Assembly (NCBI GenBank): GCA_050184225.1 | Contig: JBFXAN010000059.1 | Span: forward strand, 1-35,500 | DNA length: 35,500 bases | From: JBFXAN01 sp050184225 | GTDB taxonomy: Bacteria > Chloroflexota > Dehalococcoidia > CAUJGQ01 | Direction of reading: 5' to 3' | Shown: positions 1-6,347 of the stretch, piece after piece | How positions within the stretch are numbered: the stretch's first letter is position 1 | Layout of the letters: every line of letters starts with the position of its first letter | Made by a program: the position numbers and the translations under genes | Notes under the pieces: model-generated | What the model saw: only the letters and a program-made list of their open reading frames with translations | Told to the model about the DNA's origin: nothing | The model's database searches: none

Positions 1-203
1 CAGGCATGGTGCACGCCCATCGGATTGTTCGCCGTGATCGGACCGTCGAGGAACGACCAGCGCCGGGGCGAGCCGTCGTTCTTGTGCAGGTAGTCCTCGA
101 CGACCCCGCTCTCGTACCACCAGCGCAGCCGCTCCCGCTCGATCGCCGGGAAGTCCACCCGCGTCTCTACCTGCCGAAATCCCCGCTGCTTCGTGCTCGT
201 CAT
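1..203 (-). CDS. Class I aminoacyl-tRNA synthetase, N-terminal part (probably isoleucine--tRNA ligase)
   Basis: The first 67 residues of a protein that runs off the left edge. The sequence FLDGPITANNPMGVHHAWG near its visible end is the nucleotide-binding HIGH-type motif of class I synthetases, in the form I associate with bacterial Ile/Leu-type enzymes (GVHH in place of HIGH). It would charge tRNA in the cytoplasm. The ATG at 203 is preceded by GGAG about 10 bases upstream. A T-box terminator/antiterminator lies 100-190 bases upstream, which fits a synthetase under tRNA control. I cannot separate Ile from Leu specificity, because the connective and anticodon domains lie outside the window and the T-box specifier loop is not recognisable. 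Confidence 0.8.
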   Translation of the reverse strand, partial: MTSTKQRGFRQVETRVDFPAIERERLRWWYESGVVEDYLHKNDGSPRRWSFLDGPITANNPMGVHHA

Positions 204-223
204 GGTCGCTCGCTCCGCTCGCT

Positions 224-296
224 TAGCCGTCAGCTATCAGCTATCAGCCGTCAGTTTTCAGCCAACTTACGGCTGATACCTGATAGCTGACGGCTA
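224..296. repeat. Near-perfect 28-bp-stem palindrome
   Basis: Bases 224-240 are the exact reverse complement of 280-296 (17 bp). After one C-C mismatch (241/279), 242-251 pair with 269-278 (10 bp), leaving a 17-base loop. The arms are built from the short words AGCTATCAG and AGCCGTCAG, which recur as direct repeats, as in dispersed intergenic repeat families. It sits between the T-box terminator and the synthetase start codon, so it would be transcribed as a very stable hairpin in the 5' leader. Confidence 0.85.
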
Positions 297-303
297 CAAA
301 TAA

Positions 304-395
304 CGACCTCGCCCCTAGAGGACGAGATCGCTCCCGTGGTACCACCTCAATTGCCTCCAATGCGGAGGCCGCTCTGCCCGGTGCCATCACACCGG
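304..395 (-). promoter_or_regulatory. T-box riboswitch, antiterminator/terminator part
   Basis: On the minus strand the T-box core GGTGGTACCACG (335-346) is followed by a terminator hairpin at 304-330 (11-bp stem ending CGAGGTCG, then TTATTT). Two short perfect hairpins precede it: 353-369 (6-bp stem, 5-base loop) and 378-395 (6-bp stem, 6-base loop). This is the usual order of a T-box 3' half: uncharged tRNA would pair with the core and prevent termination before the synthetase gene. The stem I region carrying the specifier codon is not visible, because the coding sequence of the upstream ferredoxin-like gene begins only about 30 bases further up. The leader may therefore be truncated. Confidence 0.75.
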
Positions 396-703
396 CGCCT
401 GTGATAACGGGTGGCGACCGCGGCCACCTCCCGGATCTCGAGGTCCCCGCGCATCACGAGCGGCCCGTCGTCGAGCCGGCGGAAGTGCAGCGCCCCGCTC
501 GGGCAGGTCATGATCACCTGCGCGATCTTGTCCGGCGAGGCCGCATCCGGATGGATCCAGGGCCGGTCCTCCCAGTTGAACACCGTCGGCAGCCCGCGCA
601 CGCAGTTCTGTGCGTGGATGCAGTAGGTCGGCTCCCACGTCACCGCGATGCGATCCGTGCGGTGTTCCTTCTTGACATCCTTGACGTCGTGCTGGCTGGT
701 CAT
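347..703 (-). CDS. Divergent (4Fe-4S) mono-cluster protein (Fer4_19 type)
   Basis: 118 residues. The N-terminal 60-70 residues match the Fer4_19 family: CIHAQNCVRGLPTVF followed by a late MTCPSGALHF, the Cys pattern that binds one iron-sulfur cluster. It probably serves as a small electron carrier or sensor. The middle GPLVMRGDLEIRE resembles family members that continue into a CDGSH-type iron-sulfur domain, but here the C-terminus (after about residue 95) becomes unrelated sequence and the stop lies inside the T-box leader, so the C-terminal domain seems lost. The ATG at 703 has AAAGGTCCCC upstream. The same 12-base ribosome-binding block is duplicated at 706-717 and 725-736. Confidence 0.7.
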   Translation of the reverse strand: MTSQHDVKDVKKEHRTDRIAVTWEPTYCIHAQNCVRGLPTVFNWEDRPWIHPDAASPDKIAQVIMTCPSGALHFRRLDDGPLVMRGDLEIREVAAVATRYHRRRCDGTGQSGLRIGGN

Positions 704-722
704 CGGGGGACCTTTCTATGAA

Positions 723-1532
723 TCAGGGGACCTTTCTCTGATGGGGGTCGCATCGCCCTCGTGGCGGTGTCCGGCGAGCGTGCCTGTCACGACGGGCGCG
801 CCGGCTGCAGCCGCGCACGGAACTCAGGATCGACGAGCGGCAGGTACTCGTGGTGGCGGCGGATGTAGCATCTGACGAACGAGCAGATCGGCACCACCGT
901 GAGATCGCGCGCGCGCGGTTGTCGGTCACGGCGATGCCGTCGCCGGTCGCCGGTTGCTCCTGTGTCGCCGGCTCGCCCTCGGCGCCTCCGCTCTGCTCCG
1001 CGCGCTCGATCGCCGCCAGCAGCGTGTCCACGTCGTAGCCGCCGTCGTGGCGGACGCCGTTGATGAAGAAGGTGGGCGTGCCGTTGACGCCGCTCGTCTC
1101 GCCGCTGCGCACGTCGTCCTGTACGCGCGGCGCGTAGGCGTACGTTGCCAGTGCGGCATCGAAGGCAGCCATGTCCAGCCCGACTTGCCGGTCGTAGTCG
1201 GCCAGGCTCGCGTCGTCCAGCGCCTTCCGGTGCCCGAAGCGCGCCTCGTACATCTCCCAGTAGCGCCCTTGGGCGGCAGCCGCTTCGGCCGCCTCCACCG
1301 CGTGGTGGGCGTGCGGGTGGATCTCGGTCAGCGGGAAGTTGCGGGAGACGAAGTGCAGGCGGTCACCCAGGCGGCCCTGCAGCTCCCGGACGATGTGGCG
1401 CGCCCGGCCGCTGTGCGGGCACTCGAAGTCGCCGTACTCCAGCAGCGCGACGGGCGCATCGGCCGGCCCCTGGCTGTGGTCGCGCTCGCTCACGGGCAGC
1501 ACCAGGCGTGCACTCTGCGTCTCAGTCGTCAT
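723..1532 (-). CDS. DsbA-family thioredoxin-like protein with CPHS active site and broken GNAT tail
   Basis: Residues 10-180 form a DsbA/thioredoxin-4 fold: FECPHS at 37-41 in the active-site position, helical insert, then GTPTFFING with the cis-Pro near 153. The second active-site Cys is Ser (CPHS); the paralogue at 15763-16326 keeps CPHC. A CxxS enzyme could form mixed disulfides but not complete ordinary dithiol exchange. After a linker, VTDN at about 202 looks like the first strand of a YjdJ-type acetyltransferase. Beyond a CG dinucleotide tract near 905-916 the next frame carries its end (VVPICSFVRCYIRRHHEY, stop 787-789), so roughly 50 residues and the frame are lost there. No signal peptide is seen. 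Start ATG 1532 with AGGAGG 8 bases upstream. Confidence 0.8.
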   Translation of the reverse strand: MTTETQSARLVLPVSERDHSQGPADAPVALLEYGDFECPHSGRARHIVRELQGRLGDRLHFVSRNFPLTEIHPHAHHAVEAAEAAAAQGRYWEMYEARFGHRKALDDASLADYDRQVGLDMAAFDAALATYAYAPRVQDDVRSGETSGVNGTPTFFINGVRHDGGYDVDTLLAAIERAEQSGGAEGEPATQEQPATGDGIAVTDNRARAISRWCRSARSSDATSAATTSTCRSSILSSVRGCSRRARRDRHARRTPPRGRCDPHQRKVP

Positions 1533-1614
1533 GATGTGATTCCTCCTATGGGTGGCGCCGCCAGGCGCCGAATGCGGGGCTGCGTGTCGGGCGGACGGCG
1601 CGTCGCCGCGCCGG

Positions 1615-2112
1615 CTATGCGGATGCGCCGCTCCGCTGCGATCGCTCCAGGGCGGCGAGGATGCCCTCGGCGCCAGGATTGATGCCCACCGGCGCGACGT
1701 AACTCCAGCGGATCACGCCGTCCGCGTCGATCACGAACAGCGCCCGTTCGCTCGTGCCATCGTGGTCGCGGTAGACGCCCTACGTCTTCGCCACCGCGCC
1801 TATCGGCTCAAAGTCCGACAGGAGCGGGCGCTGCGCTTCCCGCTCCTTCGCAAAGGCGAGGTGGCACCAGACGCCATCGACGGAGATGCCGAGCAGCTCC
1901 GCGCCCAGCCGCTGGAACTCAGGCAGGATTTCGTTGTACAGGGCCATCTGGTCGCCGCAGACCGGGCTCCAGTCCGCCGGATAGAAGGCGAGGACCACCG
2001 GCTGCCCGCGGAACTCGCTCAGGCGGACGCTCTGGTCCGGGGTGCTGTGCAGAGCAAAGTCCGGCGCCGGTGTGCCGGCCGGCAGGTCAGTGTGGTGCTC
2101 ATTCGTAGTCAT
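1615..2112 (-). pseudogene. Peroxiredoxin (AhpC/TSA family) with internal TAG
   Basis: A thiol peroxidase that would reduce peroxides. The start at 2112 is preceded by GAGGAG. The N-terminus (GTPAPDFALHST) and FYPADWSPVCGDQ, with the probable peroxidatic Cys at residue 52, are intact, followed by LLGISVDGVWCHLAFAKERE. A TAG at 1780-1782 (codon 111) interrupts AVAKT*GVYRD; the paralogue at 16323-16682 has Tyr here (KAYGVYRD). The frame then continues with family sequence (ALFVIDADGVIRWSYV) to a stop at 1615-1617, giving 165 codons. The truncated product would keep the active site but lose the last third of the fold. Operon with the DsbA gene 80 bases downstream. Confidence 0.8.
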
Positions 2113-2151
2113 CGCGCTCCTCTGTGCCCTCGAACTCGATCGGCCGCAACA

Positions 2152-2517
2152 TCAGACACCCTTCGCTTGGCCGAAGTGATAGCGGCGGTAATGTTCGTAG
2201 GTGTCGATCAACTCCTCCTTGCTCCAACCGAGGTGGACGGTGTCGTCGTGCACGCCGGAGACCGCCACGTGGGGCACGTAGAGCTCGCGCGTGGTCAGTA
2301 CGTTCTGCCTCGTCTCCACAACGAAGGTGTGCGGTGAGAGGTCGCGCACCGTGCCCAACGCCTCGCCGACGCTGCTCACGACGTGCTGGCCGTTGTGGAC
2401 ACGCGACCACACCGCGTCGTTCACGGGCACCTGGTCCGGCTGGTTGATGCCGGGATAGCGCTGGTGCAGCGGGCTGCCGGGATCGGGATCTGGCGTTCGA
2501 GCGGTTTCGATGGTCAT
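2152..2517 (-). CDS. DUF2171 / PRC-barrel-like small protein
   Basis: 121 residues. The region from about 45 to 115 (GQHVVSSVGEALGTVRDLSPHTFVVETRQ, then LYVPHVAVSGVHDDTVHL; shown in parts) has the beta-rich pattern of DUF2171/PRC-barrel proteins: a switch from a 'shared with' segment to a strand pair ending in a short acidic helix (SKEELIDTY). The role of this family is not established; such domains often accompany stress genes. Start chosen at ATG 2517 because AAAGAGG lies 8 bases upstream and the family similarity begins after it, although the frame stays open far upstream through unrelated genes. Confidence 0.7.
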   Translation of the reverse strand: MTIETARTPDPDPGSPLHQRYPGINQPDQVPVNDAVWSRVHNGQHVVSSVGEALGTVRDLSPHTFVVETRQNVLTTRELYVPHVAVSGVHDDTVHLGWSKEELIDTYEHYRRYHFGQAKGV

Positions 2518-2648
2518 GGACTGTACCTCTTTTCCTGCGCCGCCCCGCCGCACTCGCCGGCAGACGGCCGCGCTTCGTGCCGGAATGGATAAGAGCGGCT
2601 CAGCGCCCGTGCCCGACCCGCTCGGCCTGCTCCTGCCACCCGACCCCG

Positions 2649-3041
2649 CTACGGGTGGGCGATGCCGCACACCGGGCAGGGACCGGCCCCGCTTGGGGAT
2701 GCGCGCGGCTGCTTGGGCTCGGCGGGGTAGTGGGCTCTCAGCCACGCGCGGAACCCCCACTTCAGGGTGTGGGCGTGCTCGTAGCCATGTTCCCGCAGAA
2801 TCTGCGCCACCCGGGCGCTGGTCGCTTGGTTCTGTCAGGTGCAATACGCCACCATCTCTCGGTCGCGCGGCAGCGCATCGGCGTGCGCCCTGACCTCTTC
2901 GAGCGGGAGCCGAATCGCGCCGCGGATCTGCCGGTCCGATGCCGCCCAGGACGACGGTGAGCGGGCATCCAGGAATACGATCGATTTCCCATGATCGAGG
3001 ACCGCCTTCACGGTCTGCGGATAGACGCGCAACTCTTCCAT
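2649..3041 (-). CDS. Rhodanese-like sulfurtransferase with in-frame UGA at the catalytic Cys (candidate selenoprotein)
   Basis: A single rhodanese domain: RVYPQTVKAVLDHG, FLDARSPSSWAASD, then the active-site strand MVAYCT, a TGA (2835-2837, codon 69), and QNQATSARVAQILREHGY, KWGFRAWL. In Cys-containing relatives the loop reads YCTCPNEATSARVA, and the Cys aligned with the catalytic position is exactly the codon that is UGA here. Reading continues for 60 family-like codons, ending in a CPVC pair and stop 2649-2651. A hairpin follows the UGA at 2804-2818. Either the UGA encodes selenocysteine or the gene carries a nonsense mutation; a 68-residue product would be inactive. Start ATG 3041 has GGGGGT upstream; ATG 3056 is possible. 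Confidence 0.6.
2804..2818 (-). other. SECIS-like hairpin after the rhodanese UGA
   Basis: On the minus strand, GCGCC-CGGGT-GGCGC forms a 5-bp perfect stem with a 5-base loop whose second base is G. The stem starts 16 bases after the UGA and the loop begins 24 bases from its U, within the 16-37 base range described for bacterial SECIS elements. In GC-rich DNA such short stems arise easily, so this is only supportive. Confidence 0.35.
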
Positions 3042-3091
3042 GGACGTAACCCCCATATCGCCCCGCATGCACGTCCTCTGACCGTCTGGAG

Positions 3092-3362
3092 TCAGGCCTC
3101 CGTGGCCGCCTCGGCCGCGTCCGGCATCTCCAGCCACGCGAGGCCCCGCAGCCCGAGCCGCGCGCCCGCCGGCGCGAACGAACACGATCAGGACTTCCTG
3201 GCAGGTATGGCAGCGCAGCACGACTCCGGGCGATAACGGGTACATATACAGATGCTGGCTGCCCATCTTGACGCGATCCGGCGGATGGCCCAGCTCGACC
3301 AGCGCCTTGGTCACCCGCGCCAGCCGCCAGGTCAGTCGCCGCGGTATCGTTGCTCGTGCCAT
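3092..3362 (-). pseudogene. Fused remnants of ferredoxin-reductase-like gene and DUF6510 gene
   Basis: Reading from ATG 3362: RRLTWRLARVTK matches the very N-terminus of the FAD/NAD reductase at 7484-8236; next ALVELGHPPDRVK matches that protein's last 25 residues (VELGHAPAHVK), so about 210 middle residues are gone in frame. Then HLYMYPLSPGVVLRCHTCQEVLI matches the C-terminal half of DUF6510 (second CxxC). After a single-base shift near 3165 the other frame gives LGLRGLAWLEMP and a stop at 3092-3094. The piece overlaps the end of the Mo-oxidoreductase gene, as the intact operon order would predict. It is the remains of the second and third genes of that module. Confidence 0.75.
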
Positions 3363-3937
3363 GGGTCACCATAGTCGTGGTAGCCGTAGGTCTCCCAGAA
3401 GCCGGGTGTGTTCTCGGCCATGAGCCGGAGACCACGCAGCCACTTGGCGCTCTTCCAGAAGTACAGGTGCGGCACCAACAGCCGCGCCGGGCCGCTGTGC
3501 TCCGGCTCGAGCGGCGCACCGTCGAAGGAGAATACCACCCAGGCCTTCCCATCGGTCACATCCGCCAGCGGCAGGTTGGTGGTGTAGTCGCCGTCCGAGA
3601 AGGCCATCACGTACTCGGCTGACGTGTCGACACCATCCAGCAGGACGTCGACAGGGACGCCTTCCCAGACGGTGTCCAGCTTGCTCCACTTCGTCACGCA
3701 GTGAATGTCTCGGGTGATGTTTTCGGTGGGCAGCGTGCGGAACTCGTCCCAGGTCCAGCGTCTCGGTTCATCGATCTCCCCGATGATTGAAAACGTCCAA
3801 TCGGTCAACGGCGTCCGAGGCGTGGGACCGGCCGACAGCACCGGGAAACCCCGCTCCAGGTATTGGCCCGGCGGGAGGCGGCCGCCCGCCGCACGATCCC
3901 GGGGCCGCCCGCGGAAGCCGCGCGAGATGAAGCTCAT
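3332..3937 (-). CDS. Sulfite-oxidase-like molybdopterin oxidoreductase, copy 1
   Basis: 201 residues of the oxidoreductase molybdopterin-binding domain. GFPVLSAGPTPRTPL and WTFSIIGEID open the domain; DIHCVTKWSKLDTVWEGV carries the molybdenum-ligating Cys (residue 80); YTTNLPLADV and LLVPHLYFWKSAKWLRG follow. There is no twin-arginine or other signal peptide, so it is probably cytoplasmic, unlike MsrP/YedY. The substrate is unknown; in relatives this gene is followed by a ferredoxin-reductase-like gene and DUF6510, here reduced to remnants (3092-3362). Start at ATG 3937 chosen for GGAGGT upstream and alignment with copy 2; the frame stays open further upstream. About 75% similar by eye to copy 2. 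Confidence 0.85.
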   Translation of the reverse strand: MSFISRGFRGRPRDRAAGGRLPPGQYLERGFPVLSAGPTPRTPLTDWTFSIIGEIDEPRRWTWDEFRTLPTENITRDIHCVTKWSKLDTVWEGVPVDVLLDGVDTSAEYVMAFSDGDYTTNLPLADVTDGKAWVVFSFDGAPLEPEHSGPARLLVPHLYFWKSAKWLRGLRLMAENTPGFWETYGYHDYGDPWHEQRYRGD

Positions 3938-4052
3938 GGTCGTGAGTACCTCCGTTACAGTTACAATCGCCCCTGGGCTAACAATAGGGACGACGCCCGC
4001 GAGACGTCCCAGAGGATCGTTTACCATTCACCGGTCACCTCTCCTGCAAGGT

Positions 4053-4541
4053 TCACGTCATCCTCCTCTGGCTCCGCTCAGGCGATGGGCTCGGCGCGAG
4101 CCGCTCGCGCACTTCGACCGTGAGTTGGTGGACCGCTAGCGTCAGCCGGCGGGTCTCCTCGGTCACATGCGTGTTCTCCCGGAGCAGGGTCACCAGCGTC
4201 TGGTTGAGCTCCTCCCCGTGCATGACATACGCTTCCGAGTACGCTTTATCTCGCGCCGCTTGCCGTGTCTGCGCCAGCAGGATCAGTGGCGCGGCGTAGG
4301 CGGCCTGCAGCGTAAAGGCCAGGTTGAGCAGGATGAACGGGTACGGGTCAACGTGCACGCTCAGCGCGTAGCCGTTGAAGAGAATCCAGCCAATCACCAG
4401 GACACTCTGGCTGATGAGGTACTGGGGCGTGCCCAAGAAGCGCGCGATCGCCTCGGCGAGCGCACCGAAGCCGCCGTGGCCGAAGGTGCTGCCGTGCTCA
4501 CGCTGGGCTACCTCCATACTCAGCGGCATCTGCTTCGTCAT
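4053..4541 (-). CDS. DUF1003 membrane protein
   Basis: 162 residues. Two hydrophobic segments (YLISQSVLVIGWILFNGYAL and FILLNLAFTLQAAYAAPLIL, about 41-60 and 68-90) are followed by a charged helical tail predicted to be cytoplasmic (QTRQAARDKAYSEAYV, then a Leu-rich helix with VTEETRRLTLAVHQLTVEV). The order W-I-L-F-N, D-P-(Y)-P-F-I-L-L-N-L, AAPLIL is typical of DUF1003. The function of the family is not established. Start ATG 4541 has AGGGAG 8 bases upstream. It is the first gene of a tandem minus-strand group running into Mo-oxidoreductase copy 1, 115 bases downstream. Confidence 0.85.
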   Translation of the reverse strand: MTKQMPLSMEVAQREHGSTFGHGGFGALAEAIARFLGTPQYLISQSVLVIGWILFNGYALSVHVDPYPFILLNLAFTLQAAYAAPLILLAQTRQAARDKAYSEAYVMHGEELNQTLVTLLRENTHVTEETRRLTLAVHQLTVEVRERLAPSPSPERSQRRMT

Positions 4542-4564
4542 CAGTGTCTCCCTCTACGCGCATT

Positions 4565-4804
4565 GACTGCCTGCCGCCCTACTAACGCGCTCGGTGAAGC
4601 GGCGAACCCCTGCGCGTCGCTCATCGCCGGTCAGGCAGCCGCGAAGCCCTGATACGTCACGCGTCCCAAGAGCAGGGCGTCCGACCTGAACAACTGGTCA
4701 TACTGGAACCGCGCCAGTTCGTCATTCCAGAACGGCCTGGTCCACGCCGGGTCCTCCATCAACCCGTCCAGCGACACGTACTCCGCCACTACGACTTTCC
4801 TCAT
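4565..4804 (-). pseudogene. Dihydrofolate-reductase-family (RibD C-terminal-like) fragment
   Basis: MRKVVVAEYVSLDGLMEDP, then DALLLGRVTYQGFAAA: the N-terminal third of the DHFR/RibD-C family of small NADPH-dependent reductases, which are normally about 180-190 residues. A TGA follows GFAAA, where relatives have Trp (GFAAAWP), and similarity continues for a few residues (PAMSDAQGF), then shifts frame and stops near the DUF1003 gene. The nucleotide start ATG 4804 sits directly at the point where the reductase fragment 4805-4968 breaks off, so the gene seems to have been joined there by a deletion. It is unlikely to be functional. Confidence 0.75.
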
Positions 4805-4968
4805 ATCGAATAGCTGCGTTGGGCCTGGTAGCCGTCGGTCGCGGTTAGGCGGACGTCGACATGCTGCCCGGCGCGATGGCCCGGCCAGCCGGGCACCTCG
4901 AGGACCAGCGTCCTGACCCGTGGCGTCTCGTCGAGACGTCTGGTCACCCGCGCCAGTTGCCAACTCAG
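4805..4968 (-). pseudogene. N-terminal fragment of ferredoxin-reductase-like flavoprotein
   Basis: In the frame overlapping the end of Mo-oxidoreductase copy 2: LSWQLARVTRRLDETP, VRTLVLEVPGWPGHRAGQHV, DGYQAQRSYSI. This matches residues 8-62 of the intact reductase (7484-8236) including the start of the FAD-binding RxYSxxS motif, and then ends abruptly at the start codon of the DHFR-family fragment. The remaining 190 residues, including the NAD(P)-binding half, are missing. No clear start codon is visible in this frame other than inside the upstream gene. Confidence 0.8.
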
Positions 4969-5576
4969 TCGCCCCAGTAGCGCTGTTCCTTCCAGGGATC
5001 GGCATAGTTGTGGTAGCCGAGCGACTCCCAGAAGCCGGGCTGGTCCTCGGCGACTAGCTGCAAGCCCCGCACCCATTTGGCGCTCTTCCAAAAGTAGAGG
5101 TGGGGGACGAGCAGTCGCGCCGGCCCGCCGTGCTCGGGTGCCAGGGGCTCGTCCTCGAAAGCGTAGGCAATCCAGGCCTTGCCGTCGGTCACATCCTCGA
5201 GCGGCAGGTTGGTGGTATAGCCGCCGTCACAGAAGGCGACGACGTACTCGGCGCTCGTCTCGATGCCCTCCAGGAGCGTATCTACCGAGACGCCTGTCCA
5301 GCGGGTGCCGAGCTTGCTCCACTTGGTGACGCAGTGGATGTCAACCGTCGGCTGCTCGCTGGGGAGGGCACGGAACTGCTCCCAGGTCCAGCGCCGGGGC
5401 GCATCGACCTCGCCGACGATGGTGAAGTCCCACTGCTCGAGCGGCGTGTGCGGAGTGGGGCCGGCCGAAAGGACGGGGAAGCCGTTGACGAGGTACTGGC
5501 CCGGCGGGAGGCGCTGCGCCTCCTCGGCCCGCTGGCGGCGTCCCTGGAAGCCGCGGCTCACAAACGGAGTGCTCAA
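4965..5576 (-). CDS. Sulfite-oxidase-like molybdopterin oxidoreductase, copy 2
   Basis: 203 residues, same architecture as copy 1: GFPVLSAGPTPHTPL, WDFTIVGEVD, TVDIHCVTKWSKLGTRW with the Mo-ligand Cys at residue 82, YTTNLPLEDVTDGKAW, LLVPHLYFWKSAKWVRG. No signal peptide, so probably cytoplasmic. The start is TTG at 5576, with a strong AAAGGAG 7 bases upstream and no ATG nearby. The stop overlaps the remnant of the reductase gene that normally follows. Upstream, at 5711-5795, lies a palindromic element shared with the msrB upstream region, which suggests common control with methionine-sulfoxide repair. Confidence 0.85.
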   Translation of the reverse strand: MSTPFVSRGFQGRRQRAEEAQRLPPGQYLVNGFPVLSAGPTPHTPLEQWDFTIVGEVDAPRRWTWEQFRALPSEQPTVDIHCVTKWSKLGTRWTGVSVDTLLEGIETSAEYVVAFCDGGYTTNLPLEDVTDGKAWIAYAFEDEPLAPEHGGPARLLVPHLYFWKSAKWVRGLQLVAEDQPGFWESLGYHNYADPWKEQRYWGD

Positions 5577-5710
5577 GGGTGTCTCCTTTCTGGTTTCTGG
5601 TGAAACGAGGGGTCAGCTGAGGAGTCGTGCCGACGGGGATTGGTGCGACAGGTCCTGCTGTTGTGGCGATGCTACTGGCCACCGCATCACCAGCGTATGC
5701 GGGCCGTGGG

Positions 5711-5795
5711 CTGGCCATATCCGTCATTCGCGCACTCTTGGCAGCAGGGTAGCGACGTGGCGGACCGCGCGAATGACCTACGCCACAGACGGCCC
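5711..5795 (-). promoter_or_regulatory. Long-palindrome regulatory element, copy A
   Basis: About 85 bp shared with 11795-11880. Arms CATTCGCGC (5725-5733) and GCGCGAATG (5767-5775) are inverted, 51 bp from outer end to outer end. Between them both copies keep AGCGACGTGG; outside both keep CTGGCC-TATCCG on one side and CCTACGC on the other. It lies about 135-220 bp upstream of the Mo-oxidoreductase copy 2 start, and weaker similarity continues toward that gene. The rest of 5577-5890 shows no gene. Confidence 0.65.
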
Positions 5796-5890
5796 GCGAA
5801 GACATGACCTGGGATGACCGGTGCGCCTCGTGCGGACGGACACGGAACTGACCGGTGCGAGCGGTACCGCGTGGGGAAGGGGCAACTCGT

Positions 5891-6301
5891 CTACCCCGGC
5901 AACAACGACAGGACGGTGTGGCACGCCTCCTCACAACGGCGACACGCCACCATGCACGTCTGGCAGTGAGCTATGCCGCGCTGCGCGTGCTGCTGGCACT
6001 CGTCCCCGCACACTTTGCAGGTCTGCATGCAGGCTTGGAGGGCGGCGCGCGCCATCGCCAGATCGAAGGCGGTCTGGCGCGGGAGGATCCCGCCGGTCGC
6101 CAGACACACGTCGGCGCAATCGAGGCAGAGGCGGATGCAGCGGACCATCGCCGGCACGTCGTGCTCGCCGAGATCGGCATCGGCGTCGGCGATGCAGGCC
6201 TGGGCGCAGTCGAAGCACGCTTGGATGCACTCCACGAGTGCGTCCACCTCCACGGACGGTTTGCTGGGGTTGGCTTGGGCCATCGGTGCGGCGTACGTCA
6301 T
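5891..6301 (-). CDS. Cys-rich four-helix-bundle copper-binding protein (DUF326 type)
   Basis: 136 residues with about 13 cysteines in the repeated helical pattern CIQACFDCAQAC, CIRLCLDCADVC, CMQTCKVCGDEC, CQTCMVACRRCEEAC. This is the DUF326/Csp pattern, a four-helix bundle whose core is lined with Cys and which stores Cu(I) in characterised relatives. No signal peptide, so cytosolic. It probably buffers copper or other soft metals, which fits the neighbouring thiol-redox genes. Start ATG 6301 has AGGAG 8 bases upstream. The gene follows ureB by 46 bases, exactly where ureC would be expected in an ordinary urease operon. Confidence 0.9.
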   Translation of the reverse strand: MTYAAPMAQANPSKPSVEVDALVECIQACFDCAQACIADADADLGEHDVPAMVRCIRLCLDCADVCLATGGILPRQTAFDLAMARAALQACMQTCKVCGDECQQHAQRGIAHCQTCMVACRRCEEACHTVLSLLPG

Positions 6302-6347
6302 GGCTGATCGCTCCTATCGGTATATTGGTTGCGCGGAATGTGCGTCA

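Noticed and set aside
2152..3552. 466-residue open frame on the minus strand covering several genes
   Set aside because: Only its last 121 codons look like a protein family; the rest is Arg/Gly/Ser-rich shadow of the rhodanese and Mo-oxidoreductase frames.
4565..4804. Selenocysteine at the TGA in the DHFR-family fragment
   Set aside because: The family has Trp there, the frame breaks soon after, and the gene lacks two thirds of its length, so it is plain decay.
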